Assembly: GCA_019421015.1 (NCBI GenBank) | Contig: JAHZGC010000007.1 | Coordinates: forward strand, 88,950 to 152,949 | Direction of reading: 5' to 3' | DNA: 64,000 nucleotides | Source of the DNA: Coriobacteriaceae bacterium | GTDB taxonomy: Bacteria > Actinomycetota > Coriobacteriia > Coriobacteriales > UMGS124 | Shown: positions 1 to 8,279 of the stretch, in pieces | Position numbering within the stretch: position 1 is the first letter of the stretch | Layout of the letters: each line of letters opens with the position of its first letter | Program-made: the position numbers and the translations under genes | The notes under the pieces: model-generated | Told to the model about the DNA's origin: nothing | Databases searched by the model: none | Seen by the model: only the letters and a program-made list of their open reading frames with translations

Positions 1-555
1 AGGGGCCTCGGCCGAGACGACCTCGGGGCTTGCAAGCGCCGCGCTCACGGCGTCGGGGTCGGCGGTCGCAGCGACGGCCACGCCCTTGGCCTTGGCGGCC
101 TTGGCCTTCTTGGCAGCCTTGGCCTTCTCGTTGTCGGGGTGCACGCCCAGCACGCGCTGCATCACCGGCACCGAGCACAGCCAGCCGCAGAACGCCCGGC
201 CAAACAGCACGATGAGCAGCACCGCGACCACCAGGCTGATGACCACCTGGGGCACGAAGGTCTTGCTCGCCAGCCAGGTGGACAGCGCGCCCACCGGGCA
301 GATGAGCGAGATGGCCCCCCAGCCTGCGGCCGAGAGGTTGCCGATCGGCACGTTGGCCACAAAGGCCACGGCGGCGATCAGCAGCACCGCCACGGGCAGG
401 AACCCGCGCAGCGACGAAAGCCCGCTCTTCTTCTGCTTCTTCTTGTTGGCAGCCTTCTGAGCCGCCGCGTTCTGCTTCTTGGGCTGCTGGGCCCCGGTCT
501 CGACGGGGGCCTCGGCCACGGTGGCCCGGGCCTGGTCGTTCGTACGCTTTGCCAT
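1..555 (-). CDS. NapH/MauN-type membrane ferredoxin, 3' part outside the window
   Basis: Only the first 185 codons are visible. The start ATG at 555 has an AGGAGG ribosome binding site. A Lys/Gln/Ala-rich cytoplasmic N-terminus (residues 1-50) precedes a membrane segment (about 52-70), then a stretch with ICPVGALSTW and a second membrane segment running into FGRAFCGWLCSVP. The CPVGA and FCGWLC motifs are typical of NapH/NosR-like polyferredoxins that pass electrons from quinol toward periplasmic or extracytoplasmic reductases. The visible end is Lys/Ala-rich. It lies 4 bp after the NapG-like gene, so the two probably form an electron-transfer module. The missing end should carry the 4Fe-4S clusters. 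Family call is firm; the exact partner reductase is unknown. Confidence 0.8.
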   Translation of the reverse strand, partial: MAKRTNDQARATVAEAPVETGAQQPKKQNAAAQKAANKKKQKKSGLSSLRGFLPVAVLLIAAVAFVANVPIGNLSAAGWGAISLICPVGALSTWLASKTFVPQVVISLVVAVLLIVLFGRAFCGWLCSVPVMQRVLGVHPDNEKAKAAKKAKAAKAKGVAVAATADPDAVSAALASPEVVSAEAP

Positions 556-559
556 GGTC

Positions 560-1252
560 CTAAACCTCCTTGGCCTGGTCGGCGGGCACAACGATGATGG
601 CGCGGTGGGTCGCCCCGGCAACCGGGGTTCCCGCCGTCATGGAGCGGCACACATACTCGCAGGCGCCGCAGCCGTTGCACTTGTCCAGGACGAGGTGGGG
701 ACGCTTGTTGGAATCGAGCTCGATGGCGTCAAAGTCGCAGGCGTCGTAGCAGTCGCGGCAGTGGGTCAGGCGGTAGGCCAGGCACCAGTCCTTGATGAGC
801 AGCGGCTTGCCGATCACGATGTCCTCGTGCTTGGCGCCGCGCTCCAGGTCGAGGGCCTTGGTGGGGCAGACCTCCACGCACATGGGGAACCCGTCGTTGG
901 CGTCCTCGCAGAAGTCGCACCACCCGGCGTGAAAGTCCATGGTGGGGGTGCGCATGTTGAGGAAGCCGTTCTCCATGCCGGCCGGCACGATGGCGTTCTT
1001 GTGGCACGCCTCCACGCAGCGCTGGCAGTGGATGCAGCGGGCCATGAGCAGGTCCTCGTCTTGGCCGCCGGGCGGGTGCATGATCGTCTCGGCACCGGCG
1101 AGCTTAACGCCGGCCCCCAGCCCCATCGTCACGGCGGCACACCCCAGGCCCACGCAGAGGTCGCGGCGAGAGATGCCGGCCTTCGCGGTTTTCTCCGCCG
1201 AACCGTCCTGGTTTGTTGTGGGGGTGGGTGCCCCCAGCTTGGCCTTGCCCAT
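560..1252 (-). CDS. NapG-like Tat-exported 4Fe-4S ferredoxin protein
   Basis: A 230-residue protein with a twin-arginine signal (SRRDLCVGLGCAAVTMGLG, residues 29-47) and four cysteine clusters: CIHCQRCVEACHK, the spaced CDFCEDANDGFPMCVEVCP, CLAYRLTHCRDCYDACD and CNGCGACEYVC. This is the NapG/MauM arrangement of four 4Fe-4S centres outside the membrane. NapG works with NapH to move electrons from the quinone pool to a terminal reductase. The gene follows torD by 25 bp and precedes the NapH-like gene, so TorD, NapG and NapH are likely co-transcribed. No catalytic subunit is in view; it may lie beyond position 1. Confidence 0.85.
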   Translation of the reverse strand: MGKAKLGAPTPTTNQDGSAEKTAKAGISRRDLCVGLGCAAVTMGLGAGVKLAGAETIMHPPGGQDEDLLMARCIHCQRCVEACHKNAIVPAGMENGFLNMRTPTMDFHAGWCDFCEDANDGFPMCVEVCPTKALDLERGAKHEDIVIGKPLLIKDWCLAYRLTHCRDCYDACDFDAIELDSNKRPHLVLDKCNGCGACEYVCRSMTAGTPVAGATHRAIIVVPADQAKEV

Positions 1253-1277
1253 CTAACGCTCAGTCCCTTCAAGTCGC

Positions 1278-2003
1278 TTACGCCGGATCGCAGACTCCCT
1301 GCAGCAGGTCGCGCAGGATCTCCTCCTCGGTCTGCACAAAGCCCAGCGTGAGTTCGGCCAGGCCCCGGTACAGCTCCGTCTCGGAGTAGTGGAGCATGTC
1401 ATGCGCGAGCATGGGGACCCAGTTGGCCAGGTGGTCCTGGACAAACGCGTATTGGGTCCTGAGCATCTCTATGGCCGCGTCCTCGTCCCCGGCGGCTAAG
1501 GCGTCGGCCGTGCGGATGCCCATGATCTGCATGAACTCGAGCTCGACCGCGATATGGTCCTCGCAGTCACGCCACGTAGTCTCCTTTTTTAACACGTTTT
1601 GGCGATAGACCGCTAGTACTTCGGCGCGGGCTTCCTGCATAAGGAGGCGTTTTTCCGAGGTGTGGACGGACTCGTAGGGGTAGGCAGCCGAATGGCCGTT
1701 CACGCCGTGGCCCACAAACACGCGCACGTAGTCGCGGGCGAGGTCGAGCAGGGTCTCCTCCCAGACGTTCTTGAGGTAGCGGTAGATCAGGGAGTAGCCC
1801 TCGTCGACGTGGGCGTTGCCGGTGCTGGTAGGAAAGCGCATGGAGCGCATCTCGTCGAGCAGCGGCTGGTCGACCTCGACGCGGTAGAGGCGGGCGAGAA
1901 ACCCGTAGGTCTGGGCGCGGCTGCGCATAAGGTCGACGAGGGCGGCCTCGTCCTGCGTCGGCTCGGCAGGGGCGGCTTCGATGGCGGGGGCAGGGGCGGT
2001 CAT
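1278..2003 (-). CDS. TorD/DmsD-family molybdoenzyme chaperone
   Basis: A 241-residue all-helical protein with the TorD-family signature: a YGFLARLYRVEVDQPLLDEM start region, the LARDYVRVFVGHG segment, AAYPYESVHTSEKRLLMQEA and the HIAVELEFMQIM helix. TorD-type chaperones bind the Tat signal peptide of molybdopterin enzymes and hold them until the cofactor is inserted. Its place just upstream of the NapG/NapH-like genes suggests that it serves a molybdenum reductase using these electron carriers. A palindromic element (2045-2162) fills the gap between the upstream gene and this start. Confidence 0.85.
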   Translation of the reverse strand: MTAPAPAIEAAPAEPTQDEAALVDLMRSRAQTYGFLARLYRVEVDQPLLDEMRSMRFPTSTGNAHVDEGYSLIYRYLKNVWEETLLDLARDYVRVFVGHGVNGHSAAYPYESVHTSEKRLLMQEARAEVLAVYRQNVLKKETTWRDCEDHIAVELEFMQIMGIRTADALAAGDEDAAIEMLRTQYAFVQDHLANWVPMLAHDMLHYSETELYRGLAELTLGFVQTEEEILRDLLQGVCDPA

Positions 2004-2044
2004 GGGGGCCTGCTTTCTTGGTTGCTTAGGGTCTGATGGGTCCG

Positions 2045-2162
2045 GGCGCCTAGAGCATTTTGAATAAAGTCCTGCACTGCGTTGCGGCGGGGCTTATGTG
2101 CCCTAGCACACCGCGCGCGTACGCGCCTTGTGCAGGAACTTTCTCAAAATGCTCTAGGCGCC
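2045..2162. repeat. Palindromic element copy A (variable-arm family)
   Basis: Two perfect 17-bp arms (GGCGCCTAGAGCATTTT and its complement, 2045-2061 and 2146-2162) continue inward with near-perfect pairing (GAATAAAGTCCTGCAC against GAGAAAGTTCCTGCAC). The interior holds the family core GCGTTGCG, TTATGTGCCCTAGCACACC and GCGCCTTG. The stop codon TAG of the upstream gene (2154-2156) lies in the right arm. It is nearly identical, in opposite orientation, to copy B at 57305. Confidence 0.9.
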
Positions 2163-2924
2163 GACTTCCTGGAGATAGCGCTCCCCGAGTTCGGTAAGCA
2201 CCCATCCGTCGCGCCACTCCAGGGCCTCGCGGCTCTCGAGCAGCTCGATGAAGTGGTTGGAGTAGCGGCGCGGGCTCTGCACCAGGGGGTCGTCGTCGAT
2301 GATGGCGTCGATGGCGGCCTTCTTGCGCGGCTCCCCGGCGCAGAAGCGCAGGAGCCGCTCGTAGACCGTGCGGTACCGAGGCTCCTCGACCTCGAGCAGC
2401 GTACGCAGGGCGCCCCCCTCCCGATGGCTCGCCAGCACCTCGAGGGCGGCGTCGGTGGAGGTCCAGACCGCATCGGGGGCCTCCTTGACCTCGAGGTACT
2501 CGACGCCGTCGTCCTCCACCACCTCGTCGGCGGTCTCGGGCACCTCGGAGGTAAGGGCACCGGAGCGCTCAAGGATCGAGCAGAGCGTCATGGGGGTGTA
2601 GACCGAGCGGTTGTGCTCCTGGGCGCTCGCCACCAGCGCGCCTACCTCGGTGGTGGTACGGGGCTCGGTGCAGTACTCGATGATCTGCAGAAAAACCGGC
2701 TTGCGACCCGGGTTGCGCCTGAACAGCTCCTCGATGGCGTCGTTGGGCGTCTCGAAGCGCTCCTTGGCGAACACGCTGGGCCTGGCGGGCTCCTCGGGCA
2801 TCTCGGTCACCGGGGGGACGTCGAGGATGCCCTCGTCGTCCTCGTCGGCGACGCCGTCGTCGGCCAGGGGGTCGAACTCGTCCTCGTCGTCGAAGTCGAA
2901 GCCGAACGCGTCTGAGGCTGCCAT
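2154..2924 (-). CDS. Acidic protein of unknown function, possible winged-helix C-terminus
   Basis: I do not recognise this 256-residue protein. The first 45 residues are strongly acidic (DFDDEDEFDPLADD and following) and probably disordered. The rest is predicted mostly helical, with two similar halves around residues 55-125 and 150-250. The end (RRYSNHFIELLESREALEWRDGWVLTELGERYLQ) resembles a winged-helix fold with its strand-turn-strand wing. It starts with a good ribosome binding site (GGGAGAAAGGGAGAG) and ends inside palindromic element A. It precedes torD in the same direction, so it may be a regulator or assembly helper of the Nap-like module; this is inference from position only. Confidence 0.75.
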   Translation of the reverse strand: MAASDAFGFDFDDEDEFDPLADDGVADEDDEGILDVPPVTEMPEEPARPSVFAKERFETPNDAIEELFRRNPGRKPVFLQIIEYCTEPRTTTEVGALVASAQEHNRSVYTPMTLCSILERSGALTSEVPETADEVVEDDGVEYLEVKEAPDAVWTSTDAALEVLASHREGGALRTLLEVEEPRYRTVYERLLRFCAGEPRKKAAIDAIIDDDPLVQSPRRYSNHFIELLESREALEWRDGWVLTELGERYLQEVGA

Positions 2925-3416
2925 GCTCTCCCTTTCTCCCGTGGGCGTCTTTTTGGATGCGCGGCCGCGGGTGCCGGCAACCCCGCCGCTGACGCAAACC
3001 CTACGGCGAGGTGGGCTTCGGGACTCATGTATGAAGGATGATTATGGGGTTGAGCGGCAGGGATAGAGCGCGGTGGATGATGGCATCTACCTGGTGTTTT
3101 GTACTTTCACGACAAAGTCGCGGCAAGTATCTATGATGAGGAAGGGAGATTTGTCCATGCTCTGGACGGGGGGCAGAAACCGGAACTTTGCGACATTCGA
3201 GAGGTGCCCCGTGGCCAAGAACGGTGCTTTGCGACACAGTTGGGGAGTAATACTTCCGTCTTGCTTAGTATCTCCCCAGACAAAAAGGGTGCCGGCCGCA
3301 TCAACGGCAGCCAGCACCCCAAAAACTGCATCGCAAAGTCTCGATCCGGGCCATCAAGCCCCTGCCCAAAGTCGCAAAGTCTCGATCCCGGCCATCACGC
3401 CCCGCGGCCCTCTCCC
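2925..3416. other. Gene-free interval with a 41-bp-period repeat array
   Basis: No convincing gene is seen in these 492 bases. A 76-codon frame on the minus strand (3087-3317) spans part of it but has no ribosome binding site and mostly reads through the repeats. The section 3180-3400 carries four TTTGCGA-centred motifs, two in one direction and two inverted. The left part (2925-3090) shows nothing recognisable beyond the upstream region of the acidic-protein gene. Confidence 0.6.
3176..3400. repeat. 41-bp-period repeat array, locus I
   Basis: The motif CTTTGCGACA occurs at 3186 and 3227 (offset 41 bp). Its inverse TCGCAAAGTCTCGATCC occurs at 3331 and 3372 (offset 41 bp), followed in both by GGCCATCA. 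The two pairs face each other. The same period and layout recur at 29693-29902 with a related half-motif ending GGTGCCA. The function is unknown. Confidence 0.75.
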
Positions 3417-5795
3417 CTATTCGGCCGTCCTACGCACGATGTAGCAGTGGTGGATCTTGCCGTTGCGCTCGAAGTCGAGCGGGATCGACGCCTCGGTGAC
3501 GTCCTCGAGCAAGACGCCGGCCTTGAGCAGCCTCTCGGTGTCGGGCTTGAAGCCGCGCAGGTTGCACGAGAAGATCATGTGCCCCCCGCGCACAAGCAGC
3601 CGCGACGCGCCGATGAGCAGCTCGGTGTGGTCCTCCTGCACGTCGAAGCCCTTCTTGCGCATGCGGGCCGAGTTCGAGAACGTGGGCGGGTCCACGTAGA
3701 TGAGGTCCCAGCGGTTGGCCGTGTGACGCTGCTCGGCAATCCAGCCCATGACCTCGGTCTGCACGAACTCGTGGGCACGGCCGCCAAAGCCGTTCTGCTC
3801 CATGTTGCGCCGGGCCCACTTGAGGTAGTTGCCGCTGATGTCCACCGTGGTGGTCTCGAACGCACCGCCGTCGGCCGCGTAACAGGTGCCGGTGCCCGTA
3901 TAGGCGAACAGGTTCAAGAAGCGCGTGCCGCGTGCCTGCTCGCGGATCATGGAGCGCACCAGGCGGTGGTCCAGGAACAGGCCCGTGTCGAGACGGTCCG
4001 AGAAGTTCACCTCAAAGACGAGCCCGCCCTCCTCCACCAGGGCGGTGCGGTTCTGGCTGCCCATCTCGGAGTACTGGGAGCCGCCCTTACCGCGGCGGCG
4101 CACCTTGAGAAAGACGTTCTCGGGCTCCACGCCCAGCACGCGGGGCGCGATGGCCAGGGCGTCGGCCAGACGGCGCGCCGCCACGCCCTCGTCGATCTCG
4201 CGCGGGGCGGCGTACTCGCTCATCACGAGCCAGCGCCCCGGGGTCATGGGGCTGCCCTCGTAGAGGTCGATGCTCACGGCGTAGTCGGGCAGGTCGGCGT
4301 CGTAGACGCGGTAGCAGGAGATGTTCTCCTTGCGCGCCCACTTGGCCCGCTGCTTGGCCACCTTGGCGAGGCGGGCGGCGAACTGGTCGCTCGCGGCCAC
4401 GAGCACGCTCATCGCGGAGCCGTCGGACAGCGTGATCTCGTGCAGCGCCGCCGGCACCTCGGCGGCCGACGCCTCGGGGCGCGCCCCCTCCCCCTTGTCG
4501 GCCCGCACGTTGGCCTGGGCGGCCTCCACGGCCCTGAGCTCGGCGCGGCTGAAGGCGCGGGCGGCGCTCGGGAACACGAGCACGCTCGCGTCGTCCTTGC
4601 CGTTGATCACGTTGCAGCGGATCTCGGGCTCGATGCCGAGCACGAGGCCCAGCAGGTCGCTCGCGGCCAGCGTCACCAGGCTCGCCTCAGAAAGGGCGGT
4701 GGTGCGGGTGAGCGCCGCCACCGACGCCAGGCGCGCCGGCAGGTCGCCGAGACGCGCGCCCACCGACTCGTCGGGCAGCACGCAGGCCACCAGGGCGCGG
4801 GTCAGCGGGTCCACGCCGAAGTCGAGCATGGCGGCACCGCAGGGCTGCACGTCGACGGTACCGTCCACGGCCACGCGCCGGGCCATCTCCGCGAGCTCGG
4901 CGCGCACGCCAGGGTCGCCGCAGGCCACGGTGATGCAGCGGCCGCGGCGTCGGCGTCCCTCCTCGAAGCGGCGCTGGGCGGCCGAGAGCTCCTCCTGCCA
5001 CGCCTCGGCGTCGAAGCCCTCCCAACCCATGAAGCCCCAGTGCCTGCGGGTCAGGCGCGGGGCGCGGTCGCAGGCGATGCAGGCCGCCTCCACGGCAAGC
5101 ACGGGGCTCGTACCGAGGGGATCCACCAGCTGCGGGGCGTCCACGCCGCCGGTGGGGGCGTCCTCGTCGGCGCAGAGCTGGTCCCAGGCACCCAGCACCA
5201 GCATGAGCGCGGCCATGTCCTCGCGCAAAAAGCCCGCATGGCCCGCCTTGGCGCGGCCGCGCGCCGGCACGCGATAGCCGTGGTCCACCAGGGGGCCGCC
5301 GCCCAGGTCGATGCCGATGGTGGCGCGGCGCTCGCGTACCGACACCACGATGCGCACGTCGGGCTGCTCGGTGTCGACGCTGGGGCGGCCCCCGCGCAGG
5401 TCGCGCAGGTAGTCGCAGATGGCGTCCTTGACCCTCAGGGCCGCGTAGCGTTTGTCGCGAATCTGGGCCGTGCCGCCGCGCACCTCCACCGCGACGGTGG
5501 CGTGCGGGCCGATGTGCTTCTCCCAGGGCAGGCACACGCAGCGGCTGTACAGGTCGTCGTCGGTCTCACAGTCGATGCGCTTGGCCACCAGCACCACGCG
5601 GCTCGCCAGGCGCGACCACAGGCACACCCGGTAGCCGTCGCGCAGCTCGCCGAAGAAGGCCACACAGCCGTGGAGCGGCCGCACCCGGCGGCACCCCAGC
5701 CCGCGCAGCTCGTCGGCCAGAACGGACTCGAAGCCCGCGGGGCACAGCACGCTGTACTCGAGGTCGTCCTTGGGGTCGCGTTTGGTCTTCTCCAT
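3417..5795 (-). CDS. rlmKL: RlmKL-like 23S rRNA methyltransferase with degenerate RlmL domain
   Basis: A 792-residue protein collinear with bifunctional RlmKL (E. coli about 700). The N-terminal THUMP region (about 10-170) is followed by a domain that aligns with the RlmL methyltransferase (DRAPRLTRRHWGFMGWEGF is conserved), but its SAM-binding motif reads DPLGTSPV (225-232) instead of DPMCGSGT, and the catalytic NPPYG position reads VLPDES (about 339-344). The C-terminal RlmK domain looks intact: CYRVYDADLPDYAV, NLFAYTGTGTCYAA, and DPPTFSNS (about 702-709). I infer that it methylates G2069 of 23S rRNA but probably not G2445. It overlaps nothing and starts 3 bp after the membrane-protein gene, as last gene of the degV operon. 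Confidence 0.85.
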   Translation of the reverse strand: MEKTKRDPKDDLEYSVLCPAGFESVLADELRGLGCRRVRPLHGCVAFFGELRDGYRVCLWSRLASRVVLVAKRIDCETDDDLYSRCVCLPWEKHIGPHATVAVEVRGGTAQIRDKRYAALRVKDAICDYLRDLRGGRPSVDTEQPDVRIVVSVRERRATIGIDLGGGPLVDHGYRVPARGRAKAGHAGFLREDMAALMLVLGAWDQLCADEDAPTGGVDAPQLVDPLGTSPVLAVEAACIACDRAPRLTRRHWGFMGWEGFDAEAWQEELSAAQRRFEEGRRRRGRCITVACGDPGVRAELAEMARRVAVDGTVDVQPCGAAMLDFGVDPLTRALVACVLPDESVGARLGDLPARLASVAALTRTTALSEASLVTLAASDLLGLVLGIEPEIRCNVINGKDDASVLVFPSAARAFSRAELRAVEAAQANVRADKGEGARPEASAAEVPAALHEITLSDGSAMSVLVAASDQFAARLAKVAKQRAKWARKENISCYRVYDADLPDYAVSIDLYEGSPMTPGRWLVMSEYAAPREIDEGVAARRLADALAIAPRVLGVEPENVFLKVRRRGKGGSQYSEMGSQNRTALVEEGGLVFEVNFSDRLDTGLFLDHRLVRSMIREQARGTRFLNLFAYTGTGTCYAADGGAFETTTVDISGNYLKWARRNMEQNGFGGRAHEFVQTEVMGWIAEQRHTANRWDLIYVDPPTFSNSARMRKKGFDVQEDHTELLIGASRLLVRGGHMIFSCNLRGFKPDTERLLKAGVLLEDVTEASIPLDFERNGKIHHCYIVRRTAE

Positions 5796-5798
5796 GGT

Positions 5799-6242
5799 CT
5801 ACCGGCCTTTCTTCTGGTTCTTCTCGGCGGAGGAGGCCCGAGATGCGGGCGCGCTGCCCACGCTCACAAGGTCGCGCTTGGCACGCTCCTCCTCGGTCAT
5901 CCCCTCGTCGCGGGCCTGCTTGGCCGAGTCGGCCGCGGCCACCTGGTCCTTGTTGACCCGAAACACCGTGTCGTGCTTGCGCCACAGACCCACCGACTTG
6001 CCGTAGCCGAACTTGAGCCCGGCCACCGCGCCGCCGATGAGGCCGATGGAGAGGCCCATGAGGGTGAGCAGCCCCGTGGCCGCCACGACGGCCGAGACCG
6101 CAACACCGACAAGCAGTGCCACGCCGTTGCGCGCCCAGTACTGGCGGTCGTTCGCGGCGGTCTTGCCGCCTTCAAGACCCGCCTTGTAGCCGATCATGAT
6201 GCCGAGCACGCCGAAGAGCATGGTCACGACGACGACGTCCAT
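5799..6242 (-). CDS. Small membrane protein of unknown function
   Basis: A 147-residue protein not recognised as a known family. It has an N-terminal hydrophobic segment (residues 4-20), then two closely spaced membrane segments (about 41-58 and 60-79) rich in Gly/Ala/Val, and a charged cytoplasmic tail ending in Lys/Arg (EKNQKKGR). The tail has an EEERAKRD stretch that may be helical. It sits between the dehydrogenase-like gene (12 bp gap) and rlmKL (3 bp gap), so it is translated as part of that operon. Confidence 0.7.
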   Translation of the reverse strand: MDVVVVTMLFGVLGIMIGYKAGLEGGKTAANDRQYWARNGVALLVGVAVSAVVAATGLLTLMGLSIGLIGGAVAGLKFGYGKSVGLWRKHDTVFRVNKDQVAAADSAKQARDEGMTEEERAKRDLVSVGSAPASRASSAEKNQKKGR

Positions 6243-6254
6243 GGGCCGGGCTCC

Positions 6255-7304
6255 TTAGTTCTGCTCGTAGTCGTCCTCACAGCCGCAGTCGCAGCCGTGA
6301 TGGTGGTGATGGTGGTCGTGGTCGTGACCGCAGCCGCACTCGCACCCGTCGCCGTGGTCGGCCCCCTCGAAGTCGTCCTCGTCGTCGTGTTCCTCGTCGA
6401 GGAGCGCCCAGTCGAGCCCGTTGGCGGCGCAGGTGGCCTCGTCGGCGTAGACGAGGTCGAGGGCCTGTACACCCTTGTCGGCGCCCCCGATCTCGTTCAC
6501 GATGCCGAACAGCTGGTTGGCGGTCTCGACGCCCGGCAGTGTGAGCTCGCTGCCCTCGGCGGCCTCGAGGGCGAGGCACAGGGCCGTGACCATCTGGGAG
6601 ACCGGCTCGCCGGCCGCATAGTTGCCCGCCAGGATCTGGGGGCCGAGCTGCCGGGAGGCGATGGAGGCCGACGGGGCGGCGTTCAGCGCGGCAAGCATGG
6701 GATCCAGCTCGAGGCCGCCCTGCTTGGCGAGCGAGAGCGCCTCCACCAGGCCCACCATGCAGCCGGCAAAGGCGGTCTGGCACGCAAGCTTGGCCAGCTG
6801 GCCCTTGCCTGCGCCGCCGAAGTACGCCACCTGCGGGGCCACGGCCTCGAGGACGGCGCGCACCGGGGCCACGTCCTTCTCGGACGCACCGCACAGGGCC
6901 AGGGCCGTGCCCGCACGCACCCCGTCGACACCGCCCGCGAGGGGGGCGTCGAAGGCGTGCAGGTTCGACACCTCGGCCACCTCGGCGATGTCGCGCGCCA
7001 GCGCCGGGGAGGAGGTGCTCAGGTCGATCAGGTAGGAGCCCGCATGGGCCGCCTCGACGAGGCCGCCGCGGGCGAGGTAGAGCTCCTCGACGTCCTCGGG
7101 CAGCTCGAGCAGAGTAAGGACCACGTCGGCCTCGGCGGCAGCCTCGGCAACCGAGGCGGCCACGCGCACTCCCTGGGCGACGGTAGCGGGGCCGGAGGGG
7201 TTGCACAGGGTCAGGTCGCAGCCGGCCTCCATGAGGCGCAGGGCCACGGCGGCGGCAAGGGGGTTCGCGCCGATCAGGGCGACGCGCTGCTGGGATTGGG
7301 TCAT
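6255..7304 (-). CDS. Beta-hydroxyacid dehydrogenase-like protein with His/Cys metal-binding tail
   Basis: A 349-residue protein of the 3-hydroxyisobutyrate dehydrogenase (6-phosphogluconate dehydrogenase-like) superfamily. The substrate motif DAPLAGGVDG and the catalytic-lysine segment GKGQLAKLACQ are visible, as is the helical C-terminal domain. The nucleotide loop is GANPLA instead of GLGxMG, so cofactor binding may be altered. The last 40 residues are a separate acidic tail with CECGCGHDHDHHHHHHGCDC, a plausible nickel, zinc or copper binding or storage segment. It is preceded by AAAGGA and lies 30 bp after degV. The substrate is unknown. Confidence 0.75.
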   Translation of the reverse strand: MTQSQQRVALIGANPLAAAVALRLMEAGCDLTLCNPSGPATVAQGVRVAASVAEAAAEADVVLTLLELPEDVEELYLARGGLVEAAHAGSYLIDLSTSSPALARDIAEVAEVSNLHAFDAPLAGGVDGVRAGTALALCGASEKDVAPVRAVLEAVAPQVAYFGGAGKGQLAKLACQTAFAGCMVGLVEALSLAKQGGLELDPMLAALNAAPSASIASRQLGPQILAGNYAAGEPVSQMVTALCLALEAAEGSELTLPGVETANQLFGIVNEIGGADKGVQALDLVYADEATCAANGLDWALLDEEHDDEDDFEGADHGDGCECGCGHDHDHHHHHHGCDCGCEDDYEQN

Positions 7305-7334
7305 AGGGAAGTCCTTTCTGGGGAGGGCACCGCG

Positions 7335-8279
7335 CTATCGCTTGCCGCGCTTGGTGCTGGAGGTACGGTCGGTGCCCCAGAACGAGAGGGCCACCATACC
7401 GGGCCCCACATGGGCGCCGATCGTCGGGTCGAGGGTCAGGCGGATGATGCGGGGGCAGTCGTCACCCAGCTCATCGCGGACCATCTGCTCGATGGCGTCG
7501 CCGTCTGCAGGGCAGTCGGCGTCCACGATGGCGATCGGATGGGCAGCGTCCCCCTCATAGTTCTCTTTGAACTGCTTGAGGATGGTCTTGATGGCCTTCT
7601 TGCGCCCGCGGGACACACCCGTGAGCGTGAGGGCGCCGTCGAGGTCGTAGGCCAGGTTCGCCTTCATGTCGAGCACCGCGGTGATCGTGGCCGCCGCCTT
7701 GGGCACACGGCCGCCGGCCACGAGCCAGTCGAGCGACTCGAGGGTGAAGTAGCCGTGGATGCAGGGCTTGACGCGGTCGCACCAGGCCGCCAGCTCGCGC
7801 ATCGAGAGGCCCTCGTCGCGCATGCGGGCGGCACCCTCGGCCAGCAGCGTGGCCGAAAGGGAGGGCTGGCAGTTGTCTATGACCGCAAGGTCAAAGCCGG
7901 GATGGGCCTCCACGACCTGCTCGGCCGCACGCTGGGCATCGATGATGGAGCGGGAGAGGCCCGCGGTGAAGCTCAGGTAGAGCGTGGGGATGCCGGCAGC
8001 CGCACAGACCTCAAAGACCTCCACGAAGTGGCCGTGGGGAACGGAGCTCGTCAAGACGCGCTCGCCCTTGCGCATGCGCCCATAGAACTCGGCCGCGGAG
8101 ATGGACTCGAACTGGTCGTCGAGATGCTCGCCGTCCTCCATCACAAAGGGGAACTGGATCAGGTCGACCCCGAGCTCCTCGGCCAGGGCCCGTGTTATGT
8201 CGGAGCAGGAGTCCACGATGATGCGGCAGGTAGGATGCGTCGAATACTGTCTAAAACGGCTGCTCAGGTCGTTCACCAC
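7335..8279 (-). CDS. DegV family fatty-acid-binding protein
   Basis: The N-terminus CRIIVDSCSDI is the DegV fold entry, and LTSSVPHGHFVEVFE plus TLYLSFTAGLSRSII are the conserved loops that hold the fatty acid carboxylate. HGYFTLESLDWLVAGGRVPKAAA is the family hallmark of the C-terminal domain. DegV proteins (FakB-like) present fatty acids for phosphorylation by a FakA kinase. I chose GTG at 8279 because GAGAGGGG lies just upstream; the frame stays open to a GTG at 8384, but the extra 35 residues are unlike the family and have no ribosome binding site. It is the first gene of a four-gene operon ending in rlmKL. Confidence 0.85.
   Translation of the reverse strand: MVNDLSSRFRQYSTHPTCRIIVDSCSDITRALAEELGVDLIQFPFVMEDGEHLDDQFESISAAEFYGRMRKGERVLTSSVPHGHFVEVFEVCAAAGIPTLYLSFTAGLSRSIIDAQRAAEQVVEAHPGFDLAVIDNCQPSLSATLLAEGAARMRDEGLSMRELAAWCDRVKPCIHGYFTLESLDWLVAGGRVPKAAATITAVLDMKANLAYDLDGALTLTGVSRGRKKAIKTILKQFKENYEGDAAHPIAIVDADCPADGDAIEQMVRDELGDDCPRIIRLTLDPTIGAHVGPGMVALSFWGTDRTSSTKRGKR

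Noticed and set aside
3087..3317. 76-codon frame on the minus strand in the 2925-3416 gap
   Set aside because: It has a protein-like composition but no ribosome binding site, and it crosses the repeat array; I treat it as repeat sequence, not a gene.
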